Assembly: GCA_913043025.1 (NCBI GenBank)
Contig: CAJWLM010000020.1
Span: 1 to 52,199, forward strand
DNA from: an uncultured Rhodospirillaceae bacterium
Lineage (GTDB): Bacteria > Pseudomonadota > Alphaproteobacteria > UBA8366
Length of the DNA: 52,199 nt
Direction of reading: 5' to 3'
Made by a program: the position numbers and the translations under genes. Shown here piece after piece: positions 39,243 through 48,165 of the stretch. The notes below the pieces were generated by a model that worked only from the letters and a program-made list of their open reading frames with translations, had not been told where the DNA came from and did no database searches. The stretch's first letter is position 1; each line of letters starts with the position of its first letter.

Positions 39243-39718
39243 TATTGAATCTCAATATCGCCCGATTGCCCACCAGTTTTGCTAATGAGCCGAATGTCCG
39301 ATATCAGCATATGTCGGTCAACGGCTTTACACATGTCGTAGATAGTAAGGGTCGCCACGCTGACAGCAGTTAATGCCTCCATTTCAACCCCCGTCTGAGC
39401 TCTTAAGCCACACTTTGCAATGACTTCGATTGAATTGCTTTCTTTATTAAGATTGAAGTCAACAGAGATGCTTGTAAGTGCCAAAGGATGACAAAGTGGA
39501 ATAAGGTCATGTGTTTTCTTAGCTGCCATAATGCCAGCTAATCGTGCAGTGCTCAGAACATCTCCTTTCTTTGCGCCGCCAGATTCTACCAATTCTATGG
39601 TGTTGGATGTCATATTAATTGAACCACGGGCTATAGCTGTCCTATGAGTTAACTTTTTCTCAGTCACATCTACCATTGATGCTTTTCCATCATCATTTAT
39701 ATGGGTCAATTTCGGCAT
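39242..39718 (-). CDS. moaC: Cyclic pyranopterin monophosphate synthase MoaC
   Basis: Forms cyclic pyranopterin monophosphate from the 3',8-cyclo-GTP made by MoaA, the first stage of molybdopterin synthesis. The 158 residues contain MVDVTEKKLTHRTAIARG, the catalytic AAKKTHDLIPLCHPLALTSI and GVEMEALTAVSVATLTIYDMCKAVD. It lies 8 bp after trpC and overlaps moeA by one base. No moaA is seen in the window. Confidence 0.97.
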   Translation of the reverse strand: MPKLTHINDDGKASMVDVTEKKLTHRTAIARGSINMTSNTIELVESGGAKKGDVLSTARLAGIMAAKKTHDLIPLCHPLALTSISVDFNLNKESNSIEVIAKCGLRAQTGVEMEALTAVSVATLTIYDMCKAVDRHMLISDIRLISKTGGQSGDIEIQ

Positions 39719-39726
39719 AGGTTTTC

Positions 39727-40536
39727 CTAGTTACCAATAGGCTTTTTTGTATCCAGTAAACGCAATGTCGCTGTCTCTATATCCTCTTGCCTCATGAGTG
39801 ACTCTCCGATTAAAAAACAATTTGCACCAACATCGGACATTCGAGCTAAATCATCCGAACTAAAAAGACCACTTTCACTGATCAAAAGCTTATCGGGTCC
39901 TATGCTTTTAGAAAGCTCGATTGTAGTGTTTATGTCCACCCTTAACGTTTTTAAATTTCGATTATTTATCCCAATGAGTGGCGAGGATAGTCTTACGGTT
40001 CGATCAAGCTCCATAGCGTTATGAACCTCGATTAAAACTGCCATGCCTAAATCATGAGCTAGGGCCTCAAGCGATATGGCCTCACTATCACTCAGCGCCG
40101 CCATAATTAGCAAAATACAATCCGCTCCCAGTGCTCTTGATTCGTATATCTGAAAGGGATCAAGCATGAAGTCTTTTCGAAGAACGGGTAGCTTTATTGC
40201 ATTACGTGCATCGATCAAAAACTCATCAGCACCCTGAAAAAAAGGCTCGTCTGTTAGAACTGATAAACACGCAGCTCCACCTGCCTCGTATGCTTTTGCT
40301 ATGGCCGAAGGATTGAAGTTTGCCCGTATAACGCCTTTACTAGGAGATGCTTTTTTTATTTCCGCAATAAGTCCGTATTTCCCCGCTTGTCGGCAAGCTT
40401 TGAGTGCTGCGGTGAAATCTCGCACTGCCAATCCATCTTTGGCTCGGGAAATAATTTCTGACATTGACATCATATTTTTTCGGTCTCGAACTTCACTGCG
40501 TTTAACTTTACAGATATTTTGTAAAATATCAGGCAT
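39727..40536 (-). CDS. trpC: Indole-3-glycerol phosphate synthase
   Basis: TIM-barrel enzyme of tryptophan synthesis, closing the indole ring of CdRP. Motifs are LIAEIKKASPSKGVIR, YEAGGAACLSVLTDEPFFQG, LPVLRKDFMLDPFQIYESRALGAD (catalytic lysines and glutamate), IGINNRNLKTLRVD and LLISESGLFS. At 269 residues it is a stand-alone enzyme, not fused to TrpF. The start shares a base with the trpD stop (TAATG). Confidence 0.97.
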   Translation of the reverse strand: MPDILQNICKVKRSEVRDRKNMMSMSEIISRAKDGLAVRDFTAALKACRQAGKYGLIAEIKKASPSKGVIRANFNPSAIAKAYEAGGAACLSVLTDEPFFQGADEFLIDARNAIKLPVLRKDFMLDPFQIYESRALGADCILLIMAALSDSEAISLEALAHDLGMAVLIEVHNAMELDRTVRLSSPLIGINNRNLKTLRVDINTTIELSKSIGPDKLLISESGLFSSDDLARMSDVGANCFLIGESLMRQEDIETATLRLLDTKKPIGN

Positions 40537-41552
40537 TATGATTGGCCCATATTAATCAATAGATTTGTTAAGGCATCTTTTGCCTGGCCCGAGTCAATTG
40601 AATCGGCTGCCACTTCTACACCTTCTTTGAGGTTTGCTGCTTTTTCCGCTACAACAAGGGCCGCAGACGAGTTGAAAAGAACAATGTCTCTATATGGTCC
40701 TTTAGCTCCCTCAAGTAGGTCTCTTATTGCTTGTGCGTTTTCTTCTGGAGATCCTCCCTTTAAATTATCTATGTTAGTAAGTGGGAGACCTGCGTCACGT
40801 GGGCCAATCTCTGACGTGCTAATGTTACCGTCGGCCAGCTGTGCAATTTGACTTGTGCCCGTTGTTGTAAGTTCATCCATGCCGTCATTGCCATGAACAA
40901 CCCAGGCCCTCCTAATGCCAAGACCCGAGAGTGTCTCTGCCATTGGAACTAACCATTTTAAGTCGTATGTACCTACCAACAAATATTTAACTGATGCCGG
41001 ATTACACATCGGCCCCAAAATATTGAATATCGTTCTTATACCAATCTCAGCGCGGGTCGGACCGACGTGTTTCATCGCGCTATGGTAAATAGGGGCCATT
41101 AAAAATCCAATTTTCGCTTCAACAATTGATTTTTCTACGCGTTCTTTCTTAGCTTCGAGATCGACCCCCAACGCAGCGAGAACATCGGCTGCTCCCGAAA
41201 GGGATGAGAATGCGCGATTGCCGTGTTTAGCCACTGGAACGCCTGTGCCCGCTACGACCAACGCTGTTGCTGTAGATATATTGAAGGTACCGTGCGTATC
41301 GCCTCCAGTGCCGACTATGTCTATCGCGTCACTCGGAGCATTGACGTGTATCATTTTTTTTCTCATTGCCTCAGCCGCTCCAATAATTTCCTCGACTGTC
41401 TCGCCCCTTAAACGTAATGCAGAGAGAAATGCAGATATTTGAGCTGGCGTGGCGTCACCAGACATCATGATATCAAAAGCTTTGCTTGCCTCATTCTTGC
41501 TTAACGTTTTGTTTCCGAAAACTTTGACTATGTATTGTTTAAGGTTCTGCAT
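40536..41552 (-). CDS. trpD: Anthranilate phosphoribosyltransferase
   Basis: Transfers phosphoribosyl from PRPP to anthranilate. The PRPP-binding motif is DIVGTGGDTHGTFNISTAT, followed by VPVAKHGNRAFSSLSGAADVL, the RAEIGIRTIFNILGPMCNPA loop and WVVHGNDGMDELTTTG. Its 338 residues are normal. It lies 10 bp after trpG and overlaps trpC by one base. There is no fusion to the TrpG domain, unlike E. coli. Confidence 0.97.
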   Translation of the reverse strand: MQNLKQYIVKVFGNKTLSKNEASKAFDIMMSGDATPAQISAFLSALRLRGETVEEIIGAAEAMRKKMIHVNAPSDAIDIVGTGGDTHGTFNISTATALVVAGTGVPVAKHGNRAFSSLSGAADVLAALGVDLEAKKERVEKSIVEAKIGFLMAPIYHSAMKHVGPTRAEIGIRTIFNILGPMCNPASVKYLLVGTYDLKWLVPMAETLSGLGIRRAWVVHGNDGMDELTTTGTSQIAQLADGNISTSEIGPRDAGLPLTNIDNLKGGSPEENAQAIRDLLEGAKGPYRDIVLFNSSAALVVAEKAANLKEGVEVAADSIDSGQAKDALTNLLINMGQS

Positions 41553-41562
41553 TAAATGCTGC

Positions 41563-42141
41563 TCACTTTTTTTCGGTAGTCATATCAATGAAATTTTTCA
41601 GCAATTTGTGTCCATATTCTGAAGCTATGCTTTCTGGATGAAACTGCACACCAATAAGAGTGTGTTCTTTATGTTCTATTCCCATAATTAGACCATTATC
41701 AGCTTCTGCAGTGACATTTAAGCTATCCGGCAAGGTATCACGTTCGATCAATAAGGAGTGATAACGGGTTGATTTGAAGGGGGAGGGAATGCCAGCAAAA
41801 ACTCCAAGGCCTGTGTGGTTCACATCACTAACTTTTCCGTGCATTGGTGCCGGTGCGCGCACAATTTTAGCACCGAACGCTTGCCCTATAGATTGATGGC
41901 CTAGGCACACCCCTAACACAGGTATGCATCCTGCAGCTTTTCTGATGAGTTCAACGCTTATACCAGCGCTTTCTGGACCACATGGGCCAGGAGATATTAC
42001 GATACCTTCAGGCTCTAAGTTTAAAGCATCGTCAACTGTCAAGCTATCATTGCGTTTAACCAAAACTTCCGCGTCTAATTCTCCCATAAAATGAAGTAGA
42101 TTGTACGTAAAGCTGTCATAGTTATCTATCAGAAGAAACAT
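41563..42141 (-). CDS. trpG: Anthranilate synthase glutaminase component
   Basis: Class I glutamine amidotransferase that supplies ammonia to TrpE. The triad is visible: C79 in [17 protein letters not shown]168 and E170 in [11 protein letters not shown]; the N-terminal [13 protein letters not shown] and the [14 protein letters not shown] oxyanion region are typical. The 192 residues form a stand-alone subunit. It may also serve p-aminobenzoate synthesis, since no separate pabA is seen. It heads the trpG-trpD-trpC-moaC-moeA run; its partner trpE lies beyond an inverted gene. Confidence 0.96.
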   Translation of the reverse strand: MFLLIDNYDSFTYNLLHFMGELDAEVLVKRNDSLTVDDALNLEPEGIVISPGPCGPESAGISVELIRKAAGCIPVLGVCLGHQSIGQAFGAKIVRAPAPMHGKVSDVNHTGLGVFAGIPSPFKSTRYHSLLIERDTLPDSLNVTAEADNGLIMGIEHKEHTLIGVQFHPESIASEYGHKLLKNFIDMTTEKK

Positions 42142-42582
42142 TTTAAATTTTTTCTCGTCTTCGTTGCCGTCGTGAATATGGGTGTATTTTAGTTAAAAGT
42201 TCTAATATGGGGCATTTAAAATGAGAACGCTATTCCCAAACGACTAAAAAAACTCCCAGGACAATAATTTCTATGATGAATACATAAAGTGCATGAGTAA
42301 CGACTTCGGTTTTTTCACAGACTCCGGAAAAGCTTTTTTAAAAAATATAGCTCTGTCATCACAATATTTTTGGATCTCTGACATTACCATTCCTGTTGTT
42401 AAAACATCAAAGCTTCTAAAAAAGACCATTATTAGTAGGCCAGCGTATTTAAATTTTTCATGTAATATAGACTTTAGAAAAAAAACTCTCGAGTTCGTAT
42501 AATTAATTTTCAATACTATTTTGCGCTCATCTAGAATTGTTAATAATGTTTTACCAACTCCTCCATAACGGAAAGATACCAA
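42142..42582. other. Divergent intergenic region, trpG / polysaccharide deacetylase
   Basis: About 440 bp, AT-rich, between two genes reading away from each other, so it should hold two promoters, yet I see no strong -35/-10 pair on either strand and no trp leader peptide with tryptophan codons. Open frames exist on both strands (plus 42293-42502; minus ending at 42271), but neither has a good ribosome site, and the minus one has to run into the deacetylase gene. I treat it as non-coding, with low certainty. Confidence 0.4.
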
Positions 42583-43749
42583 TTGTCCCGGCGTAGCAAA
42601 CCCAAATCGAAAATCAAAACGCGGTCGACAAAAAAAGCAAAATCGAAGCATTTTTTGAAGCGCACTCTACATAGCATGGTTCATTCAATGATTGGATCAG
42701 TGTTATTGCGCAATATACTTGGAGTTTTCATTATTTTTTTATTTGGCATGTTTTTCGGTGCTTTTTTGTTTAAGCCGACGCAAACAGAAAATAAAATCTC
42801 AGCAAGCCAAAAACAATTGGAAAATTACAGCGTTCCAGTAACGGTTATCGATAATAGTGGTGGCGAACCGGTAAGATCCTCGTACAAAGATTTAACTAAA
42901 AAAAAATCTCATATAAGACAAAAGATACCGTCGCATACTCTGTCGAAAATACCGACTTCTGATAAGCTCTCCCATTCCCGAACAAAGAAGGTAGACCTGA
43001 ATTCAGAAAAAATAACATTGGCGTGGCGGATACATGCAGCGCGATCAGCAGGAAATACGGGCGATAAACCCGCCATAGCGATCGTTCTGGATGATCTTGG
43101 GGTAAATCAACTTCTTACTGAGCAAGCCATAGGGTTGCCTCCACCCCTGACACTCGCTCTAATTCCATACGGAAAAAATCTTCACCAACATGCTGCCACA
43201 GCGCGTGGACGTGGGCATGAACTCCTTGTACACTTGCCTATGGAACCCATTGATGCAGGCACAAACCCGGGTAAAAATGCTCTTCTAACAAGCTTAAGCG
43301 CCGCGGAGTTACGACACCGAGTTTCCTGGAACCTTAGCCAATTCAAAGGTTTTGTAGGCGTCAACAATCATATGGGCAGCAAGTTTACAGCATGGTACCC
43401 TGGTATGACAATTGTCATGCAGGTATTGAAAAGACGGGGTTTATTGTTCCTGGATTCTAAGACAACTACAAAAACACGCGGACAATTTCTTGCCATGAAA
43501 CTAGGGGTTCCCCATGCTGTTCGCGATGTTTTTTTGGATAACAAGATTGATAAAAAGGCAATCCAAAAACAGCTGGCGCAGCTTGAAGTAGTGGCAAAAA
43601 CAAACGGTACAGCGATTGGGATTGGGCATCCCTACAATACGACTATTTCGGAATTGCAGACTTGGATACCGGCTGCAAAAAAACGTGGGTTTGTTTTTAT
43701 TTCAGTTGCAGCTGCTGTGCGCCGACGGCTTTCCAAAAGCACCCGCTAG
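42583..43749 (+). CDS. Divergent polysaccharide deacetylase family protein
   Basis: Member of the divergent polysaccharide deacetylase family (YibQ/COG2861), likely periplasmic and membrane-anchored; the substrate is unknown. A very basic cytosolic N-terminus (SRRSKPKSKIKTRSTKK) precedes one membrane helix (ILGVFIIFLFGMFFGAFLF, about 45-63), then a linker and the catalytic fold: AIAIVLDDLGVNQLLTEQA, ELLVHLPMEPID, GVNNHMGSKFTA, LLFLDSKTTTKTRG, VRDVFLDN and AIGIGHPYNTTISELQ. The start appears to be TTG at 42583, with GGAAAG seven bases upstream. It points opposite to the trp genes on both sides. Confidence 0.88.
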   Translation: MSRRSKPKSKIKTRSTKKAKSKHFLKRTLHSMVHSMIGSVLLRNILGVFIIFLFGMFFGAFLFKPTQTENKISASQKQLENYSVPVTVIDNSGGEPVRSSYKDLTKKKSHIRQKIPSHTLSKIPTSDKLSHSRTKKVDLNSEKITLAWRIHAARSAGNTGDKPAIAIVLDDLGVNQLLTEQAIGLPPPLTLALIPYGKNLHQHAATARGRGHELLVHLPMEPIDAGTNPGKNALLTSLSAAELRHRVSWNLSQFKGFVGVNNHMGSKFTAWYPGMTIVMQVLKRRGLLFLDSKTTTKTRGQFLAMKLGVPHAVRDVFLDNKIDKKAIQKQLAQLEVVAKTNGTAIGIGHPYNTTISELQTWIPAAKKRGFVFISVAAAVRRRLSKSTR

Positions 43750-43758
43750 AGGTTTTAG

Positions 43759-45285
43759 TTAAACCGTATCGTTTATATTTTTAGCAGCCTGGACGGCCCT
43801 TATGATAGCCTGCGCCTTATTGCAGCTCTCCTCATACTCTAGTTCTGGATTGCTATCGGCCACTACTCCACCACCAGCTTGTACGTACACTGTTCCGTCT
43901 TTTATGACAGCCGTTCGCAATGCGATACAAGTATCCATATCGCCATCAGCCCCAAAATATCCTATGCAACCGGCATAAATACCGCGTTTTTCAGTTTCCA
44001 ACTCATCAATAATTTCCATCGCTCTTATTTTTGGCGCGCCGGAAACAGTGCCGGCTGGGAAACCAGCTACCAATGCTGATAGCGCATCATATTCTTTTTT
44101 GATAATCCCTATTACATTTGAAACGATATGCATGACATGACTGTAATATTCCACAGTGAATTTCTCAGTCACGGTAACGCTTCCGGTTTTTGATATGCGG
44201 CCAACATCATTCCGTCCTAAATCGAGCAACATTAGGTGTTCTGCTAATTCTTTCGGGTCCCCTAACAGGTCATTTTTCAACACCTTGTCTTCGGCTGGAC
44301 ATTTTCCGCGAGGTCGAGTTCCTGCAATGGGTCGTATTGTTACTGTGTCATCTCGCAATCTCACAAGTATTTCTGGGCTAGACCCAACAACAGAAAAATT
44401 TACAAAGTTAAGCAAAAACAGGTAGGGAGAGGGGTTTAGGCGACGCAAAGCACGATACAATTCCAGAGGAGGAAGATCAAATGACGACTTAAAACGTTGG
44501 CTTACGACTACTTGGAATGCATCGCCGGCGCGTATGTACTCTTGCGCTTGTTTTACCATCTTACAGAAATCTGCTTTAGACATATTGGCCGTGAATTCAC
44601 AGGCTTCTTGGTTTTTGGAAGGAATACGGGGCGGGTGAGATGGGGCAGCTAAATTTTGCCAAATTAGAGCAACACGACCCTTTGCTTCTTCAAGGGCATC
44701 TTTACCCGATAGGTTAGCTGTAGGACGAATCGGAGTAACAACTGTGATGGTGTCATCTATATTATCAAAAACTGCAATTACGGTGGGTCTCACAAATATA
44801 CCTGATGGTAGACCTAGAGGGTCACTATTGTTGTCCGGTAAATGCTCCATTAATCGCACCATGTCATAACTCATATAACCAACAAGTCCTGCTGCCATAG
44901 GTGGCAATCCCGAAGGCATCTCGATTTCAGATTCATCGAGGAGTGAACGCAATGAAGTCAGGCTGTCTTTATCGCATGGTTCAAAAATCATGGGTTTGTC
45001 GCCCTGTGGAGATCTGCAAACTTCAGCTTTCTCGTCAAAGCAACGCCAGATCAAATCGGGGGCAAGGCCTATAAACGAGTAACGGCCACGTATTTTACCG
45101 CCTTCAACGGATTCTAAGAGGAAACTGTAGGGCTCATCAGTCGCTAGTTTGAGCATTGCTGAAATTGGTGTTTCCACGTCGGCTACCCGCCCCTCCCAAT
45201 AGACTTGTGGAGTGGCAGTCTCATACGCCTCGAGAATTGTTGACGAATTAGGGGGTGTCACCAAATGCTCCGCTGTCATCTTCAT
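43759..45285 (-). CDS. trpE: Anthranilate synthase component I
   Basis: Turns chorismate into anthranilate with ammonia from TrpG, the committed step of tryptophan synthesis. N-terminal feedback region: FLLESVEGGKIRGRYSFIGL, where the LLES motif binds tryptophan in relatives. Catalytic part: RAGDAFQVVVSQRF, NPSPYLFLLNF, IRPIAGTRPRGK, LLDLGRNDVGRIS, AGFPAGTVSGAPKIRAMEII and VQAGGGVVADSNPE. Length about 508 residues. The start is uncertain: TTG 45294, ATG 45285, ATG 45279 and GTG 45261 are all in frame and all lie inside the end of ppiD, so translation is probably coupled. I use 45285. No TrpG fusion. Confidence 0.95.
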   Translation of the reverse strand: MKMTAEHLVTPPNSSTILEAYETATPQVYWEGRVADVETPISAMLKLATDEPYSFLLESVEGGKIRGRYSFIGLAPDLIWRCFDEKAEVCRSPQGDKPMIFEPCDKDSLTSLRSLLDESEIEMPSGLPPMAAGLVGYMSYDMVRLMEHLPDNNSDPLGLPSGIFVRPTVIAVFDNIDDTITVVTPIRPTANLSGKDALEEAKGRVALIWQNLAAPSHPPRIPSKNQEACEFTANMSKADFCKMVKQAQEYIRAGDAFQVVVSQRFKSSFDLPPLELYRALRRLNPSPYLFLLNFVNFSVVGSSPEILVRLRDDTVTIRPIAGTRPRGKCPAEDKVLKNDLLGDPKELAEHLMLLDLGRNDVGRISKTGSVTVTEKFTVEYYSHVMHIVSNVIGIIKKEYDALSALVAGFPAGTVSGAPKIRAMEIIDELETEKRGIYAGCIGYFGADGDMDTCIALRTAVIKDGTVYVQAGGGVVADSNPELEYEESCNKAQAIIRAVQAAKNINDTV

Positions 45286-47137
45286 TGCTGTCAAAAAATT
45301 GCTTTAAAGCCCCCTTGTTAACAGACACATTATTTTTTTCTCTTATAGCTGATTGAAACTGTGAAAGTATATCTGAGACCATCGATATTTTGACTTCGTT
45401 TTTGAGTGCATTGATTGCCTTTTTATCAACCCGTCCATCCAATGATGTCACTCGAGTAAGTGATGCAACAAAGTATTCGCCGTTTCCCCTACTAAAACTA
45501 GCCTTACCTTGAGCTTTTAGTTTGAAAAGTTTTGTAATTAAATCGCTAGGTATCCCCTCTACCCGATCAAAGCGGTTCGTGGGGCCGATATTAAAAACTT
45601 TTGCCCCTATCGAAGATGCCACGCGAGAAATAGCGTCACCATCATTAATTTTATTGGACAAATTTTCTGCTTTCATCCTTGCGAGGTCAATTTGTTTTGC
45701 CTTATTCCACGCAATTCGCACTCGTTCTTTGACACGCTGCAACGGGATAACGGATGATTTTTTTATTTTGTTAACACGGAGTACAAAAAATCCGCCTGCT
45801 GCAGTCTCCGTCATAAATGTGTCTTGCCCTTCTGCAGCATTAAATAGGGTTCTTAAAAAAGGCTTACCGGGAATATTGGCTACTATTTGTCCATTTTCGT
45901 CTCGCCCACCTTGGTCGATGTTCATGATCCGTCGAGTATCTAAACCTTGTTCGGCGGCAGCTTCTTCGATGGCGAGCCCTTTACCAAGCGAGTCTTCGAG
46001 CGAATTTGATATTCGAATTACATCCTCAAGTGCCTGATCTTGGCGGGCTTCTCGAGCTAATTCTGCCTTAACTTCTGAAAATAGTTTCACTCGCTCTGGC
46101 AAAACATCATCGATTTTTAAAATACGATACCCAAATTCATCCTTTACAGGATTGGAAACTTTACCTTTACCTAAACGAAAAACCTCTTTTGCCAGAGCGT
46201 TAGGTAGATCCTCTCGTGACACGGAGCCAAGCTGTGTCGTTTTTTTATCCTGACCAGCAACTAATTCCGCAACAGAATCAAAATCTAAACCTTTTTCTAT
46301 TTTTGCGCGAGCACGATCCGCTTCCTTCTGCGTTTCGAACAGTATTTGCGAGACTTTTCTTTTTTCAGCTTGCGTAAAATCAGATATTCTACCTTGATAT
46401 ATTTGTTTGAGATCCGCCTCATTGAGCTTAATTGTTTGTGCTATTTTCGCAGGATCAATATGAACGATTACCAAGTTTCGGTATTCTGGCGATGTGAAAA
46501 GTTTAGAGTTTTCACTATGAAATTTAATTAGATCTGATTCTTTAGGTTTTGGCACAACATTCTTGGCCACCGAAACCTTAAAAACTGAAGCGCTTCTTTG
46601 TTCTGCCTGCCATTTATAAAGGTAATTTAACAACTTCTTGGGGCCTGCAGCTCCAGCAGAAAAGCTTTCAATCATCTGCATACGCGGTATTTCCACACGC
46701 CGAGCGGCCTCATACTCCTGCAGTGTGTAGCCATTATCGCGTAACAGTTGATCAAATTGGACGGAGCCGATTTGGCCGAATCGATCTCGTATATCACGCT
46801 CAATAGCACTTGTCGCAACGGTTAAACCGAGTTTTTCGGCTGCCAAGTCATATACGCTGGCATCAACCGCCCGTTCAATCACACTTTCAAGAACGCCAAA
46901 TTTTCGCGCCTGCTCTTCGTTTATTCCGCGCTTGCGAAGAGTGTCAATCTGCCGACGGTACTGCCGTTCTATAGTTTTAGCTGTAATTTCACTGTCACCA
47001 ACTTCGGCTATCACATTCTGAACCGCGCCTTGACCAAAAAAATCGGTAGTACCCCACAATGCAAAACTCAGAATAAGAACGCCAAAAAGTAGATAGACAA
47101 GGATCTTGGCGATGCCATCTCGAATGTTCTGCAACAT
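45248..47137 (-). CDS. ppiD: Membrane-anchored peptidyl-prolyl isomerase (PpiD/SurA-like)
   Basis: Inner-membrane periplasmic folding factor. The 629-residue protein has an N-terminal helix (ILVYLLFGVLILSFALWG, about 12-30), a SurA-like chaperone domain (EVGDSEITAKTIERQYRRQID), and a parvulin-type PPIase domain around residues 245-345 (KRKVSQILFETQKEADRARAKIEKGLDFDSVAEL, FGYRILKIDDV), then a second helical part. It resembles PpiD, which helps proteins leaving the Sec channel. It precedes trpE on the same strand and is divergent from tpiA across 171 bp. Confidence 0.92.
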   Translation of the reverse strand: MLQNIRDGIAKILVYLLFGVLILSFALWGTTDFFGQGAVQNVIAEVGDSEITAKTIERQYRRQIDTLRKRGINEEQARKFGVLESVIERAVDASVYDLAAEKLGLTVATSAIERDIRDRFGQIGSVQFDQLLRDNGYTLQEYEAARRVEIPRMQMIESFSAGAAGPKKLLNYLYKWQAEQRSASVFKVSVAKNVVPKPKESDLIKFHSENSKLFTSPEYRNLVIVHIDPAKIAQTIKLNEADLKQIYQGRISDFTQAEKRKVSQILFETQKEADRARAKIEKGLDFDSVAELVAGQDKKTTQLGSVSREDLPNALAKEVFRLGKGKVSNPVKDEFGYRILKIDDVLPERVKLFSEVKAELAREARQDQALEDVIRISNSLEDSLGKGLAIEEAAAEQGLDTRRIMNIDQGGRDENGQIVANIPGKPFLRTLFNAAEGQDTFMTETAAGGFFVLRVNKIKKSSVIPLQRVKERVRIAWNKAKQIDLARMKAENLSNKINDGDAISRVASSIGAKVFNIGPTNRFDRVEGIPSDLITKLFKLKAQGKASFSRGNGEYFVASLTRVTSLDGRVDKKAINALKNEVKISMVSDILSQFQSAIREKNNVSVNKGALKQFFDSNEDDSGAFGDTP

Positions 47138-47159
47138 TTTTTAAACCCTTCAAATACAG

Positions 47160-47184
47160 TTGATCATATAACCGAATTGATCAT
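47160..47184. repeat. TTGATCAT direct repeat in the ppiD/tpiA divergent gap
   Basis: TTGATCAT occurs at 47160-47167 and 47177-47184, 17 bp apart, each containing the palindrome TGATCA; a shorter TTGAT follows at about 47192. Both promoters (leftward ppiD, rightward tpiA) must lie in this 171-bp gap. An operator is possible, but the motif is short and chance is a fair explanation. Confidence 0.35.
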
Positions 47185-47308
47185 TTCGGGATTGATAACC
47201 TGCGACGGTTATTACAACAAGCGTATTCGGTTCAATAACAAGCCTATATCGGTTAATATAGCTGTATCGTGGTTTTTCACAAAATCTAACAAAGAGAAGC
47301 TTTGAAAT

Positions 47309-48064
47309 ATGAAACCAAACCGCCGCCCCCTAATAGCTGGTAATTGGAAGATGAACCTCAATAGCTCCACTGCTGAAAAACTCGCTATTGAGGTGGCTGC
47401 TCAAGCCGATAAATTTGACTTGGATATTCTCTTGTGTCCGCCTTCAATATACTTAGAGAGGGTAGGTAAGGCTATAAATACTAGCACTATTCACCTTGGA
47501 GCACAGGATTGTCATGGAAATCCAAACGGCGCCCATACGGGAGATATCAGTCCCCCGATGCTGCGAGACGTTGGCTGTGAATACACAATAGTGGGGCATT
47601 CGGAACGAAGAGCCGATCATGTTGAAACGAATCAAATTGTTGCTGCTAAGGCAGAGTCTGCATGGGCGGCAGGGATTACATCAATCATTTGTGTTGGTGA
47701 AACTGATGATGAACGTTCGTCTGGCGCGGCACTGAATTCAGTATCAGCTCAAATACATAGTTCAGTACCTGATGGGGCTGACGCTAAAAACACCGTTATT
47801 GCCTACGAACCTATTTGGGCAATCGGCAGTGGTAAAACGCCGACAACAACTGAGGTTGCCCAAATGCATGGGGCTATACGTGGGTTTTTAAAGCAGCTAG
47901 TTGGTGAAAAGTCGGCTCAAGGTATTCGCATAATCTACGGAGGATCTTTGAAAGCAAATAACGCCAGACCGCTAATGGCGCTTGCTGACGTTGATGGTGG
48001 TTTAATTGGTGGTGCGAGCCTCACCGCACTGGAGTTTATAGCGATTGCTGAATCTTGCCTCTAG
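47309..48064 (+). CDS. tpiA: Triosephosphate isomerase
   Basis: Interconverts dihydroxyacetone phosphate and glyceraldehyde 3-phosphate in glycolysis and gluconeogenesis. Catalytic residues are K14 (GNWKMN), H97 (IVGHSERR) and E167 (AYEPIWAIGSGK), with the phosphate-binding IIYGGSLKANNA and GGLIGGASL at the end. Its 251 residues are normal. It starts a rightward run tpiA-secG-pyrG-kdsA-eno common in alphaproteobacteria. Confidence 0.98.
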   Translation: MKPNRRPLIAGNWKMNLNSSTAEKLAIEVAAQADKFDLDILLCPPSIYLERVGKAINTSTIHLGAQDCHGNPNGAHTGDISPPMLRDVGCEYTIVGHSERRADHVETNQIVAAKAESAWAAGITSIICVGETDDERSSGAALNSVSAQIHSSVPDGADAKNTVIAYEPIWAIGSGKTPTTTEVAQMHGAIRGFLKQLVGEKSAQGIRIIYGGSLKANNARPLMALADVDGGLIGGASLTALEFIAIAESCL

Positions 48065-48165
48065 CCACAGCGCGTAATGTTGGCTAAACAAGCACATCCG
48101 ATCCCTAATGTTTTGTTGTTCACGTAGAGGGTATCTGTCTTTTAAGCGGCTTCCATGGAGTGGAA

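Noticed and set aside
42293-42502. 69-codon plus-strand frame in the same gap
   Set aside because: No ribosome site, AT-rich composition and overlap with another open frame make chance likely.
42271-42651. 126-codon minus-strand frame between trpG and the deacetylase
   Set aside because: It runs into the start of the deacetylase gene, has no good ribosome site and matches no family I know; kept only as a low-confidence note on the gap.
47239-47270. Possible tpiA promoter with a TAATAT -10
   Set aside because: The -35 at 17 bp is TTCAAT, three of six matches, and similar AT-rich matches occur nearby by chance.
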